Shown piece by piece: positions 1 to 7,041 of a stretch of 12,096 bases of DNA. The notes below the pieces were generated by a model. It saw only the letters and a list, made by a program, of their open reading frames with translations, made no database searches and was not told the origin of the DNA. This stretch comes from an uncultured Erysipelotrichaceae bacterium. GTDB taxonomy: Bacteria; Bacillota_I; Bacilli_A; Erysipelotrichales; Erysipelotrichaceae. The translations under genes were made by a program, and so were the position numbers. Each line of letters opens with the position of its first letter. Position 1 is the first letter of the stretch. The DNA is taken from the NCBI GenBank assembly GCA_902766675.1, contig CACXEN010000037.1, positions 1 to 12,096 of the forward strand, given 5' to 3'.

Positions 1-1289
1 AATGGGGAGAAAGTGTATTCGATTTACCAGAAGGAAAAGAATATTACGAAAGCTTAGTAAAATTAAAATCTAGCACAAATGCAAGTGTACAAGAACTTAT
101 TGATTTATGTTCAGAAGTTATCAATGAAGAAATTAATAATTTATACTCTATTAGCTTTTTAGGAGGCGAAGAAGAAACAATTGGTTTTGAAACGCCAGAA
201 GAAATATTGGAATTTTTAAAATCCAATTTACAAAAATTCCCAGTTGCACCAGATGTTGAATATACAGCAACATATTTAGATCCAAGTGTTGCCAATGATG
301 GTATCGTTGCATATTACTTATCACCACCAATTGATGATATTACAAATAACGTTATTAAAATCAATGGAAATAGTGTGAATGATATCAATGATTTATATAG
401 CACATTAGCACACGAAGGATATCCAGGACATTTATATCAAACGATTTGGTATATGAATACAAAGCCAAACGAAATACGTCATGCCATCAATATGATTGGC
501 TATACAGAAGGTTGGGCAATGTATGTAGAAGACTTCGTTGCGAAATATATGCCAGTTAATGAATACACGCAAGAAATGTTGCGATTAAATGTCGTTATTG
601 GATATATATTGAATGCAATTGCGGATCTCGGAGTAAATGGTTTAGGATGGCAAGAAACAGATATTGCGGATTTCCTAACGGATTTAGGTCTTGATTCTGG
701 AAGTGCAAGTGATTTATATGATTTCGCTATTGAAAGTCCAGGAGTAATTGTGCCATATGGTGTTGGCCTTGCACAATTTTTACGTATTAGAAATGATGCG
801 ATTGAAAAAATGGGCAACAACTTTGACTACAATGAATTTCATGAGGTGCTTTTGACATATGGACCTCGTCCATTTGAAGTTGTAGAAAAAGATGTCCAAG
901 AATATATTGCGAGCAAACAAGGAAGCAGTGAACCATTTGTGGATGATGAAAAAGAAGATGGTGGTATGTATGATGCGCCAGATATTGATAATTATCCATA
1001 TAAACCAAACTATACAGCAGGTTGGATTGTAGGAGGCGTATTCCTCGCATTAATCGCATTGGCAATAATCTTAGGAAATAAAGCAAAGAAGAAAGACATA
1101 CTTCCATATGTCCAAGATGCTACAGATTTACCAAGACCAGTCGATTTACCAACAGCAGTAAAAGTAGAAAATGAAACGCAAGGTTCTACAGGTTTACCAA
1201 CTGTAGAAAAAATAGAGAATGCAGTTCAAGATGTAACGGATTTACCTACACCAGTTGATCAAAATGAGTCAAAGGACTTCCATGAGTAA
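1..1289 (+). CDS. DUF885 family metallopeptidase-like protein with C-terminal membrane anchor (5' partial)
   Basis: The reading frame is already open at position 3 and ends with TAA at 1287-1289, so the N-terminus lies outside the window; about 428 residues are visible. The DUF885 (PF05960) signature is clear: HEGYPGH at 411-431 followed 32 codons after its first His by TEGWAMY (Glu at 507-509). This HE...GH plus downstream Glu layout resembles a zinc peptidase site, but the family's substrate is not well established. After the domain comes an acidic linker, then a hydrophobic helix at about 1017-1079 ending in Lys/Arg-type residues (KAKKK), then a roughly 60-residue tail with a 12-residue repeat (listed separately). 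I infer the catalytic domain is outside the cell and the tail in the cytoplasm; a signal peptide cannot be checked. The TTG at 207 is internal and not a start. The 3' end overlaps ung by 8 bases, so the two are probably cotranscribed. Confidence 0.85.
   Translation, partial: WGESVFDLPEGKEYYESLVKLKSSTNASVQELIDLCSEVINEEINNLYSISFLGGEEETIGFETPEEILEFLKSNLQKFPVAPDVEYTATYLDPSVANDGIVAYYLSPPIDDITNNVIKINGNSVNDINDLYSTLAHEGYPGHLYQTIWYMNTKPNEIRHAINMIGYTEGWAMYVEDFVAKYMPVNEYTQEMLRLNVVIGYILNAIADLGVNGLGWQETDIADFLTDLGLDSGSASDLYDFAIESPGVIVPYGVGLAQFLRIRNDAIEKMGNNFDYNEFHEVLLTYGPRPFEVVEKDVQEYIASKQGSSEPFVDDEKEDGGMYDAPDIDNYPYKPNYTAGWIVGGVFLALIALAIILGNKAKKKDILPYVQDATDLPRPVDLPTAVKVENETQGSTGLPTVEKIENAVQDVTDLPTPVDQNESKDFHE
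1110..1259 (+). repeat. Imperfect 12-codon repeat in the tail of the DUF885 protein
   Basis: Codons 1110-1145 encode VQDATDLPRPVD and codons 1224-1259 encode VQDVTDLPTPVD, identical at 10 of 12 residues. Between them, looser LPT.V.K.EN-like stretches suggest degenerate repetition of a unit with a Leu-Pro core and acidic residues. The synonymous codons differ between copies (for example GTC versus GTT for the first Val), so this is an old repeat, not a recent DNA slippage product. It lies downstream of the membrane helix. Confidence 0.7.
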
Positions 1290-1956
1290 TACTTGGACAA
1301 ATTGGTTAAAAGAAGAATGGGAAAAACCATATTTTAAAGAATTATCTTCTTTTCTCCATGAAGAATATCAAACAAAAGAGATTTATCCTCCAAAGGAAAA
1401 AGTATTTTCAGCATTTTCTTATTGTGATTATGAAGATATAAAAGTAGTTATTCTTGGGCAGGATCCTTATCACCAAAAAGGGCAAGCACATGGTTTGGCA
1501 TTTTCTGTTAATCCTGGTGTACAAATTCCACCAAGTTTAAGAAATATGTATCAGGAATTGAATAAGGATTTGGGATGCTTTATTCCAGATAATGGATATT
1601 TATTGCCATGGGCAAAACAAGGTGTATTCCTTTTGAATACTGTATTAACAGTTGAAGATTCCAAACCAAAAGCACATGCTGGAAAAGGTTGGGAAACATT
1701 TACGACCCACGCAATAGAAAAGGTGAATGAAAAAGATACACCAGTCGTTTTCCTGTTGTGGGGAAATGATGCAAGAAATAAAAAAGATTTAATTAATCGA
1801 AAGAAACACTTGGTTTTAGAAACAGTACATCCAAGTCCACTTTCCGCAAGTAGAGGATTTTTCGGATGCAAACATTTTTCTAAAACTAATACATTTTTAA
1901 AAGAACATAATATGAAAGAAATAGATTGGCAAATACCAAACCTTTATGACAAATAA
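1282..1956 (+). CDS. ung: Uracil-DNA glycosylase, family 1
   Basis: Excises uracil from DNA, arising from cytosine deamination or dUTP incorporation, as the first step of base excision repair in the cytoplasm. The 224-residue product has the usual family 1 length. Motif 1, GQDPYH at residues 59-64, holds the catalytic Asp61; LLNT at 117-120 provides the uracil-reading Asn120; motif 2, HPSPLS at 183-188, holds His183. I chose ATG 1282 because AAAGGA at 1271-1276 lies 5 bases upstream and the protein then begins like known Ung proteins; earlier in-frame TTG 1255 and ATG 1264 have no ribosome binding site. The start overlaps the DUF885 stop by 8 bases, and the end overlaps folC by 11 bases, which suggests translational coupling. 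All key residues are intact. Confidence 0.96.
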   Translation: MSNTWTNWLKEEWEKPYFKELSSFLHEEYQTKEIYPPKEKVFSAFSYCDYEDIKVVILGQDPYHQKGQAHGLAFSVNPGVQIPPSLRNMYQELNKDLGCFIPDNGYLLPWAKQGVFLLNTVLTVEDSKPKAHAGKGWETFTTHAIEKVNEKDTPVVFLLWGNDARNKKDLINRKKHLVLETVHPSPLSASRGFFGCKHFSKTNTFLKEHNMKEIDWQIPNLYDK

Positions 1957-3142
1957 ACAAATTGAAAAACTGGATGCTAATTGGGTAATGAATCGAAAGA
2001 GCAGACATCATGGCTTAGAACCTATTCGACAAGCTCTAAAAGATATCCAAAATCCACAAAACAACTTAAAGATTATTCATGTTGCAGGCACAAATGGAAA
2101 AGGAAGCACGGTCAATTACTGCAAAGATATTTTAGTGTCGCTTGGTTTTCAAGTAGGCACATTTACATCACCCCATTTAGAAGAACACTATGATCGCATT
2201 CGTATCAATGGAAAATGGATTGCGGAAAATAGATTTAATACATATCTCAATGACTTATTTGAAATAATTGAAAAATATGATTTGGGTATGTTTGAAATTG
2301 CATTATTAATTGCGCTTGTTTATTTCAATGATGAAAAAGTAGATTATGTATTACTTGAAGTTGGAGTAGGAGGACGATTAGATAATACCAATGTGATTGA
2401 AAATCCTGTTTTAGAAATCATCACAAGTATTGGATTAGATCACATGCGTATTTTAGGGAATCGTTACCAACAAATCGCTTATGAAAAAGCTGGCATCATA
2501 AAGAAAAGAAGTACTGTAGTTGTAAGTGGAAGAGTTAATGATACTGCAAAAAGAATCATTCAATACGTTGCACATGAAAAACAAGCAAATTGTATTTTCT
2601 CTTTTTACCAAAAAAGAAGTAGTCATACTTTTGAAGTATTCAATACCACATATGAAATCCAAGGAGGTAGTTACCAAAAAAGAAATGCGGCATTAGCACT
2701 ATATGCGATACATGCATTAGGTTTTGATGTAACAAATGATGTTGTAAAAGAAGCGGTCTATCAAAGTAAGTGGCTTGGTCGTTTTGAAAAGATTAGTGAT
2801 GAGCCATTGGTCTATGTCGATGGTGCACATAATGTGGAAGGTATGATGGCATGTGTAGAAGCGATGAAAGAAGTGAGTGATCATTGGATTGGTGTTTTTG
2901 CGGCTTTAAAAGATAAACAAACAGAAGAGATGTATCAAATATTACAAGAAGCATGTGAAGAAGTAATCATTTGTGAATTTGATAATCATCGTATTCAACA
3001 TATTGAAGAATATGATAAGCAAGCAATGAAAATAAAAGATTATAAAGAAGCGATTGATTATGCGATAAAGAAAGATAAATCTGTAATTATTACTGGTTCA
3101 CTATATTTCGTTTCTTTAGTAAGAAAATATTTATATGAATAA
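1946..3142 (+). CDS. folC: Bifunctional folylpolyglutamate synthase / dihydrofolate synthase
   Basis: Adds glutamate to dihydropteroate and/or extends the polyglutamate tail of folates, using ATP, in the cytoplasm. The 398-residue protein is slightly shorter than many FolC proteins. Mur-ligase-type motifs appear in order: P-loop AGTNGKGST at 47-55, TSPHLEEHYDRI at 74-85, EVGVGGRLDNTN at 138-149, GLDHM at 163-167, EKAGIIK at 180-186 and the second-domain DGAHN at 292-296. The C-terminal domain includes ALKDK and a closing TGSLY-like motif. ATG 1946 lies inside the last codons of ung and has no convincing ribosome binding site, so translation probably depends on ribosomes terminating at ung; the later in-frame ATG at 1988 is no better supported. 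Whether it has both activities cannot be told from sequence. Confidence 0.94.
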   Translation: MTNKQIEKLDANWVMNRKSRHHGLEPIRQALKDIQNPQNNLKIIHVAGTNGKGSTVNYCKDILVSLGFQVGTFTSPHLEEHYDRIRINGKWIAENRFNTYLNDLFEIIEKYDLGMFEIALLIALVYFNDEKVDYVLLEVGVGGRLDNTNVIENPVLEIITSIGLDHMRILGNRYQQIAYEKAGIIKKRSTVVVSGRVNDTAKRIIQYVAHEKQANCIFSFYQKRSSHTFEVFNTTYEIQGGSYQKRNAALALYAIHALGFDVTNDVVKEAVYQSKWLGRFEKISDEPLVYVDGAHNVEGMMACVEAMKEVSDHWIGVFAALKDKQTEEMYQILQEACEEVIICEFDNHRIQHIEEYDKQAMKIKDYKEAIDYAIKKDKSVIITGSLYFVSLVRKYLYE

Positions 3143-3151
3143 TCATTATTC
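3137..3151. repeat. 15-base AT-rich palindrome at the folC stop / glg upstream region
   Basis: GAATAAT-C-ATTATTC is a perfect odd palindrome that overlaps the folC stop codon (3140-3142). As RNA it could form only a weak 6-bp AU-rich hairpin with a TCA loop, followed by AAATTTTG and not a T-run. It is a poor terminator; an operator for the glg promoter 40-55 bases downstream is possible but unproven. Confidence 0.35.
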
Positions 3152-3164
3152 AAATTTTGTCAAG

Positions 3165-3194
3165 TAGTACAAATTTTTGAAACTAAGGTATAAT
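3165..3194 (+). promoter_or_regulatory. Putative sigma-A promoter of glgCDA
   Basis: A perfect TATAAT -10 box lies at 3189-3194. There is no good -35 box at 16-18 bases: the bases around 3165-3172 match TTGACA poorly, and the nearer-to-consensus TTGTCA at 3157-3162 is 26 bases away. A weak -35 would fit a promoter that depends on an activator. The expected transcript start, about 3200, gives a 5' leader of roughly 30 bases, too short for a riboswitch. Confidence 0.6.
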
Positions 3195-3232
3195 GAAAGC
3201 GTATTCAATAGAAATAACAGGAGGATAATTTC

Positions 3233-4366
3233 ATGAGACCGAATTCAATGGCAGCTATGATTCTTGCGGGTGGAAGAGGATCAAGGCTTTTTGATTTAAC
3301 TAAAAAAGTCGCAAAACCTGCAGTGCACTTTGGGGGGAAGTATCGAATTATTGATTTCCCATTGAGTAACTGTGCTAACTCAGGGATTTCCACAGTGGGT
3401 GTTTTAACACAATATGAGTCTGTCTTATTAAATGCGTATGTTGCAAAAGATCAATATTGGGGATTGGATACTCAAGATGGTGGGGTATACGTTTTAACAC
3501 CAAGAGAAAGAGATACAGCAGGTCTAGAAGTCTATCGTGGAACAGCTGATGCTATTACACAAAATATCGATTTCTTAGATCAAGTTGATCCAGAATATGT
3601 GTTAATTCTTTCTGGCGACCATATTTATAAAATGGATTATGATCGTATGCTTAGATACCATCAAGAAAAAGAAGCAGATGCAACAATTGCAGTTTTGCAA
3701 GTAACATTAAAAGAAGCATCACGATTTGGAATAATGAATTGTGATAAAGATGATATCATCAATGAATTTGAAGAAAAACCAGAGCATCCAAAATCAAATT
3801 TGGCATCTATGGGTATTTATATTTTCAACTATAAAACATTAAGAAGATATTTATTACAAGACGATAAAAATGATGAATCAAATCACGACTTTGGTAAAGA
3901 TATCATTCCTCAATACCTAGCAGATAAGAGACGTTTAGCAGCTTATCGCTTTGATGGATATTGGAAAGATGTTGGAACAGTAGATTCATTATGGGAATCT
4001 AATTTAGATCTATTGAATGAAAACAATGAATTAGAATTAGAAAACGAGCAATGGAAGATATATACAGAAGATGTAAATGCATTACCTGCATTTATTGGCG
4101 ATGAAGCAAAAATAGATAATGCGTATATTACACAAGGAAGTGTAGTTTATGGAAATGTTAAAAATTCTGTATTAGGAACGAACTGTTATATCGGAAAGGA
4201 CGCAAAGGTTGTCGATAGTGTAATTAACCCAGGCGCTAAGATAGGTGAAGGGGCTAAAGTAACACGCTGCATCGTTGCGGATGGGGTTGAGATAGGACCA
4301 GGAGTAACAGCCGGTAGCGCAAATAGCGAAACAATTGAGCTTGTAGCAAAAAGGACAATGGAATAG
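3233..4366 (+). CDS. glgC: Glucose-1-phosphate adenylyltransferase (ADP-glucose pyrophosphorylase), catalytic subunit
   Basis: Converts glucose-1-phosphate and ATP to ADP-glucose and pyrophosphate, the committed step of bacterial glycogen synthesis. The 377-residue protein has an N-terminal nucleotidyltransferase domain with [10 protein letters not shown] at 10-19, LT.K...KPA ending near 30, [13 protein letters not shown], the sugar-binding YRGTADA loop, SGDH with metal-binding Asp129, the FEEKP lysine motif and GYWKDVGT at 242-249. The C-terminal third is a left-handed beta-helix of hexapeptide repeats (from about residue 285). All catalytic motifs are present. ATG 3233 follows AGGAGG at 3219-3224 by 8 bases. 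It is the first gene of glgC-glgD-glgA and, as in other Firmicutes with glgD, probably acts as a heterotetramer with GlgD. Confidence 0.96.
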   Translation: MRPNSMAAMILAGGRGSRLFDLTKKVAKPAVHFGGKYRIIDFPLSNCANSGISTVGVLTQYESVLLNAYVAKDQYWGLDTQDGGVYVLTPRERDTAGLEVYRGTADAITQNIDFLDQVDPEYVLILSGDHIYKMDYDRMLRYHQEKEADATIAVLQVTLKEASRFGIMNCDKDDIINEFEEKPEHPKSNLASMGIYIFNYKTLRRYLLQDDKNDESNHDFGKDIIPQYLADKRRLAAYRFDGYWKDVGTVDSLWESNLDLLNENNELELENEQWKIYTEDVNALPAFIGDEAKIDNAYITQGSVVYGNVKNSVLGTNCYIGKDAKVVDSVINPGAKIGEGAKVTRCIVADGVEIGPGVTAGSANSETIELVAKRTME

Positions 4367-4375
4367 GAGGATATC

Positions 4376-5491
4376 ATGGACGCTTTAGGAATTATTAATT
4401 TTGAAGATACAACAGCAACAGTGGACGGCCTTGGTAACCATCGTCCAATTCCAGCTATTGCATTTATGGGAAGATATCGCATTATTGACTTTATCTTAAG
4501 TAACATGACAAATTCTGGCATCGATAATGTACAAGTATATGCGAAAGAAAAACCTAGAAATCTATTTGAACATTTAGGAAATGGTTCACATTACAATATC
4601 AATTCAAAACGTGGTAAATTACGTATCCTTTATGGTGAAAAGAATTTCGCATCTCCAGTTTATAATCATGATATTGCGAACTTTATGTTGAATATGCAAT
4701 ACATTGAAGAAGACCATAATCCATATGTGATTGTGGCACCAAGTTATTTTGTATACTCTTTGGATTTTAATCCTGTATTAGAAGCACATAAGGAATCAAA
4801 AGCAGATGTCACAATGCTTTATACAAGCACAAACGAAGCAAAAGAAAAATTCTTAGCTTGCGATACAGTGACACTTGAAAAAGAAACAAAGCGTGTTACA
4901 TGGCTTGGAAAAAATAGAGGAAATACAAAGAGTAAAAATATTTCTTTAGAAGCATATATCATGAGTAAGAAATTATTTGTGGACTTGGTTAAAAAAGCAG
5001 CAGAGACATCTTCTCTATATTGGTTCAAAGATATTTTGAAAGATAGCATTGATGAATTAGATGTTCGTGGATATGCAATCCGTGGATATGTAGGATGCAT
5101 TTCATCTTTGAAGGATTATTATCAAGAGCAAATGAAATTGCGTGAACGTGATGTGGCAGAAAGTTTATTCAAACAAGATTGGCCAATCTACACACAGACA
5201 AATGACTCTGCACCATCAAAATATGCAAGTGGTTGTAAGGTAACTGGTTCTGTTATCGCAAATGGCGCACATATTGAAGGAACTGTAAAGAACTGCATCA
5301 TCTCACGTAATGTAACAATTTCAAAAGGTGCGATTGTAAAAGATAGTATCATCTTACCTGGTGCATTCATTGGTGAAAACGCAAAACTAGACCATGTCGT
5401 AGTAGATAAATATGCAATTATTCACCATGTAAAAGAATTAAAAGGTACTGATGATAATCCAGTATATGTGGAAAGAAGAGATAGAATTTAG
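4376..5491 (+). CDS. glgD: Glucose-1-phosphate adenylyltransferase-like subunit GlgD
   Basis: A 371-residue paralogue of GlgC with the same fold plan: nucleotidyltransferase domain beginning LGIINF, the retained GRYRIIDF..SN..NSGI segment near residues 32-48, and C-terminal hexapeptide beta-helix repeats (about 285-360). The catalytic features are lost. There is no GGRGSRL loop at the N-terminus, the SGDH of GlgC is replaced by APSYF (APS at 121-123), and the GYWKDVGT position reads GYVGCISS. In Firmicutes, GlgD is known as a non-catalytic partner that modifies activity of GlgC; that role is inferred here from homology and adjacency. AGGAGG at 4365-4370 overlaps the glgC stop codon and sits 5 bases before ATG 4376, so the two subunits are likely made in a linked ratio. 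Confidence 0.93.
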   Translation: MDALGIINFEDTTATVDGLGNHRPIPAIAFMGRYRIIDFILSNMTNSGIDNVQVYAKEKPRNLFEHLGNGSHYNINSKRGKLRILYGEKNFASPVYNHDIANFMLNMQYIEEDHNPYVIVAPSYFVYSLDFNPVLEAHKESKADVTMLYTSTNEAKEKFLACDTVTLEKETKRVTWLGKNRGNTKSKNISLEAYIMSKKLFVDLVKKAAETSSLYWFKDILKDSIDELDVRGYAIRGYVGCISSLKDYYQEQMKLRERDVAESLFKQDWPIYTQTNDSAPSKYASGCKVTGSVIANGAHIEGTVKNCIISRNVTISKGAIVKDSIILPGAFIGENAKLDHVVVDKYAIIHHVKELKGTDDNPVYVERRDRI

Positions 5492-5506
5492 TCTGGGGGA
5501 ATGAGT

Positions 5507-6961
5507 ATGAGTAGATCGATTCTATTTGTGGCAGGGGAAGGACTACCATTTATCAAAACTGGTGGTCTTGCGGATGTTATTGGTAGTTTACCAAATGTAC
5601 TCGCAAAACGTGGCCATGACGTACGTGTAGCACTTCCACTCTATAAAAAAGTCATTGAAAAATATTATGACCAATTAGAAAGACTTGGCACAATTCAAGT
5701 TCATTCTGGATGGATTGATCAGCCAGCAACTTTCTATAAAACAGAAGTAGATGGTGTAGTGTATTACTTTGTGGAACACCAAGGATATTTTGAAAGAGAT
5801 GGCCTATATGGTTATGACGATGATGGAGAAAGATTCGCATTCTTCCAAAGAGCTGTCTTAGATATGATTTATTTCATTGATTGGTGGCCAAACATCATCC
5901 ACTCAAACGATTGGCAAACTGGCATGATTCCACTATTGGCACATGCTTGTTATGGAGATGATTATCGTTATCAAAATATCAAACATGTTTATACAATTCA
6001 CAACATGGCATTCCAAGGAAACTTTGGTGTTGATATGTTGCCAAGTTGTTTGGGATTAGATTATTACTATTTCGATAATGGATCTGTGAAATTCGATTCT
6101 GGTATTTCATTTATGAAATCAGGTATTGTATACGCAGATAAAATCACAACGGTATCTCCTTCATATGCACAAGAAATTCTAACCGAAGCTTATGGTGAAA
6201 GAATGGATGGCGTATTGCGTTATAGACGTGAAGATTTATGGGGTATCGTAAATGGTATCGATGTAAATGACTGGAATCCAAAAACAGACAAGAGACTTGC
6301 GAAGAATTATGATGTGAGATCATATGTGTCTGGTAAAAAAGCAAATAAAAAATCTCTACAAGAAGAACTTGGCTTAGAAGTTCGTGACGATGTACCACTA
6401 ATTGGTTTAGTTTCAAGATTAACAAACCAAAAAGGTGTATATATGATTACTGATAAGATCAATGAAATCTTAGGTATGGATGTACAATTTGCGGTATTAG
6501 GCACAGGTGAAAAAGCAGCAGAAGATTCCTTCAAGTGGATGGAAAGTGCATATAAAGGAAAAGCTGTTTACTATTGTGGATATAACGAAGACTTAGCACA
6601 TCGTATTTATGCAGGTAGTGACATCTTCTTAATGCCATCTCTATATGAACCATGTGGTATTGGTCAATTAATTGCGATGCGATATGGAGCACTACCACTT
6701 GTTAGAGAAACTGGTGGCTTAAGAGATACAGTGCAACCATATAACCAATATACTGGGGAAGGAAATGGATTCTCATTTTGGGCAATGAATCCAGATGATA
6801 TGGTATATACAATTGCATATGCAGTAGATCAATACTATAACAACAAACCAGGTTGGAAAGGTCTTGTGAAGAGCGCAATGCAGACAGATGTAAGCTGGGA
6901 AAGAAGTGCAGACATCTATGAACAGCTATACTATACAATCTGTAATTGGTCAGACGAATAA
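5507..6961 (+). CDS. glgA: Glycogen synthase (ADP-glucose starch/glycogen glucosyltransferase, GT5)
   Basis: Transfers glucose from ADP-glucose to the non-reducing end of an alpha-1,4-glucan. From ATG 5507 the product is 484 residues, the usual GT5 length. The N-terminal domain carries the ADP-binding KTGGL at 17-21 followed by ADVIGSLP; the C-terminal domain has EPCG beginning at Glu381, then QLIAMRYG and ETGGLRDTV, the retaining GT-B signature. I chose 5507 over the ATG at 5501 because the GGGGGA at 5495-5500 directly abuts 5501 but lies 6 bases from 5507. It is the third gene of the glg operon, 15 bases after glgD (9 if 5501 is used), and is followed at once by a hairpin terminator. No glgB or glgP follows in this operon. 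Confidence 0.95.
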   Translation: MSRSILFVAGEGLPFIKTGGLADVIGSLPNVLAKRGHDVRVALPLYKKVIEKYYDQLERLGTIQVHSGWIDQPATFYKTEVDGVVYYFVEHQGYFERDGLYGYDDDGERFAFFQRAVLDMIYFIDWWPNIIHSNDWQTGMIPLLAHACYGDDYRYQNIKHVYTIHNMAFQGNFGVDMLPSCLGLDYYYFDNGSVKFDSGISFMKSGIVYADKITTVSPSYAQEILTEAYGERMDGVLRYRREDLWGIVNGIDVNDWNPKTDKRLAKNYDVRSYVSGKKANKKSLQEELGLEVRDDVPLIGLVSRLTNQKGVYMITDKINEILGMDVQFAVLGTGEKAAEDSFKWMESAYKGKAVYYCGYNEDLAHRIYAGSDIFLMPSLYEPCGIGQLIAMRYGALPLVRETGGLRDTVQPYNQYTGEGNGFSFWAMNPDDMVYTIAYAVDQYYNNKPGWKGLVKSAMQTDVSWERSADIYEQLYYTICNWSDE

Positions 6962-6963
6962 GC

Positions 6964-6995
6964 AATAAGGTGAAGATAGCAATCTTCACCTTATT
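6964..6995 (+). terminator. Hairpin terminator of the glgCDA operon
   Basis: A 14-bp perfect stem (6964-6977 paired with 6982-6995, core AAGGTGAAGAT) with a four-base AGCA loop begins 2 bases after the glgA stop. The 3' arm ends TTATTT, so the U-rich part is short and partly inside the stem. On the minus strand it would be a second hairpin downstream of the dgc gene. Confidence 0.8.
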
Positions 6996-7008
6996 TAGTA
7001 GATTAGTT

Positions 7009-7041
7009 AAAAAAAGTGCCTCAGCGAGACACAGTTTTTTT
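7009..7041. terminator. Bidirectional terminator overlapping the 3' end of the GGDEF gene
   Basis: GTGCCTC (7016-7022), loop AGC, GAGACAC (7026-7032) forms a 7-bp hairpin, with one G-U pair on the minus strand (a mismatch on the plus). It is flanked by seven A (7009-7015) and seven T (7035-7041). Read on the minus strand it is a textbook intrinsic terminator for the GGDEF gene; read on the plus strand it backs up the glg terminator. The GGDEF stop codon (7023-7021) is the loop itself, so its last codons form one arm of the stem. Confidence 0.8.

Noticed and set aside
500..1107. Minus-strand reading frames of about 100 codons inside the DUF885 gene
   Set aside because: Low-complexity or shadow translations opposite a well-supported gene, with no domain or ribosome binding site.
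1110..1259. LPT-containing motifs in the DUF885 tail as a sortase signal
   Set aside because: They lie after the membrane helix, lack the final Gly of LPxTG, and are part of a repeat.
207..1289. A complete gene starting at TTG 207
   Set aside because: The frame is open back to position 3 with sensible protein sequence and no ribosome binding site before 207; this is the 3' part of a longer gene.
3143..3232. Riboswitch or attenuator upstream of glgC
   Set aside because: The whole gap is 90 bases and the leader after the predicted start about 30 bases, with no stable hairpin or known aptamer pattern.
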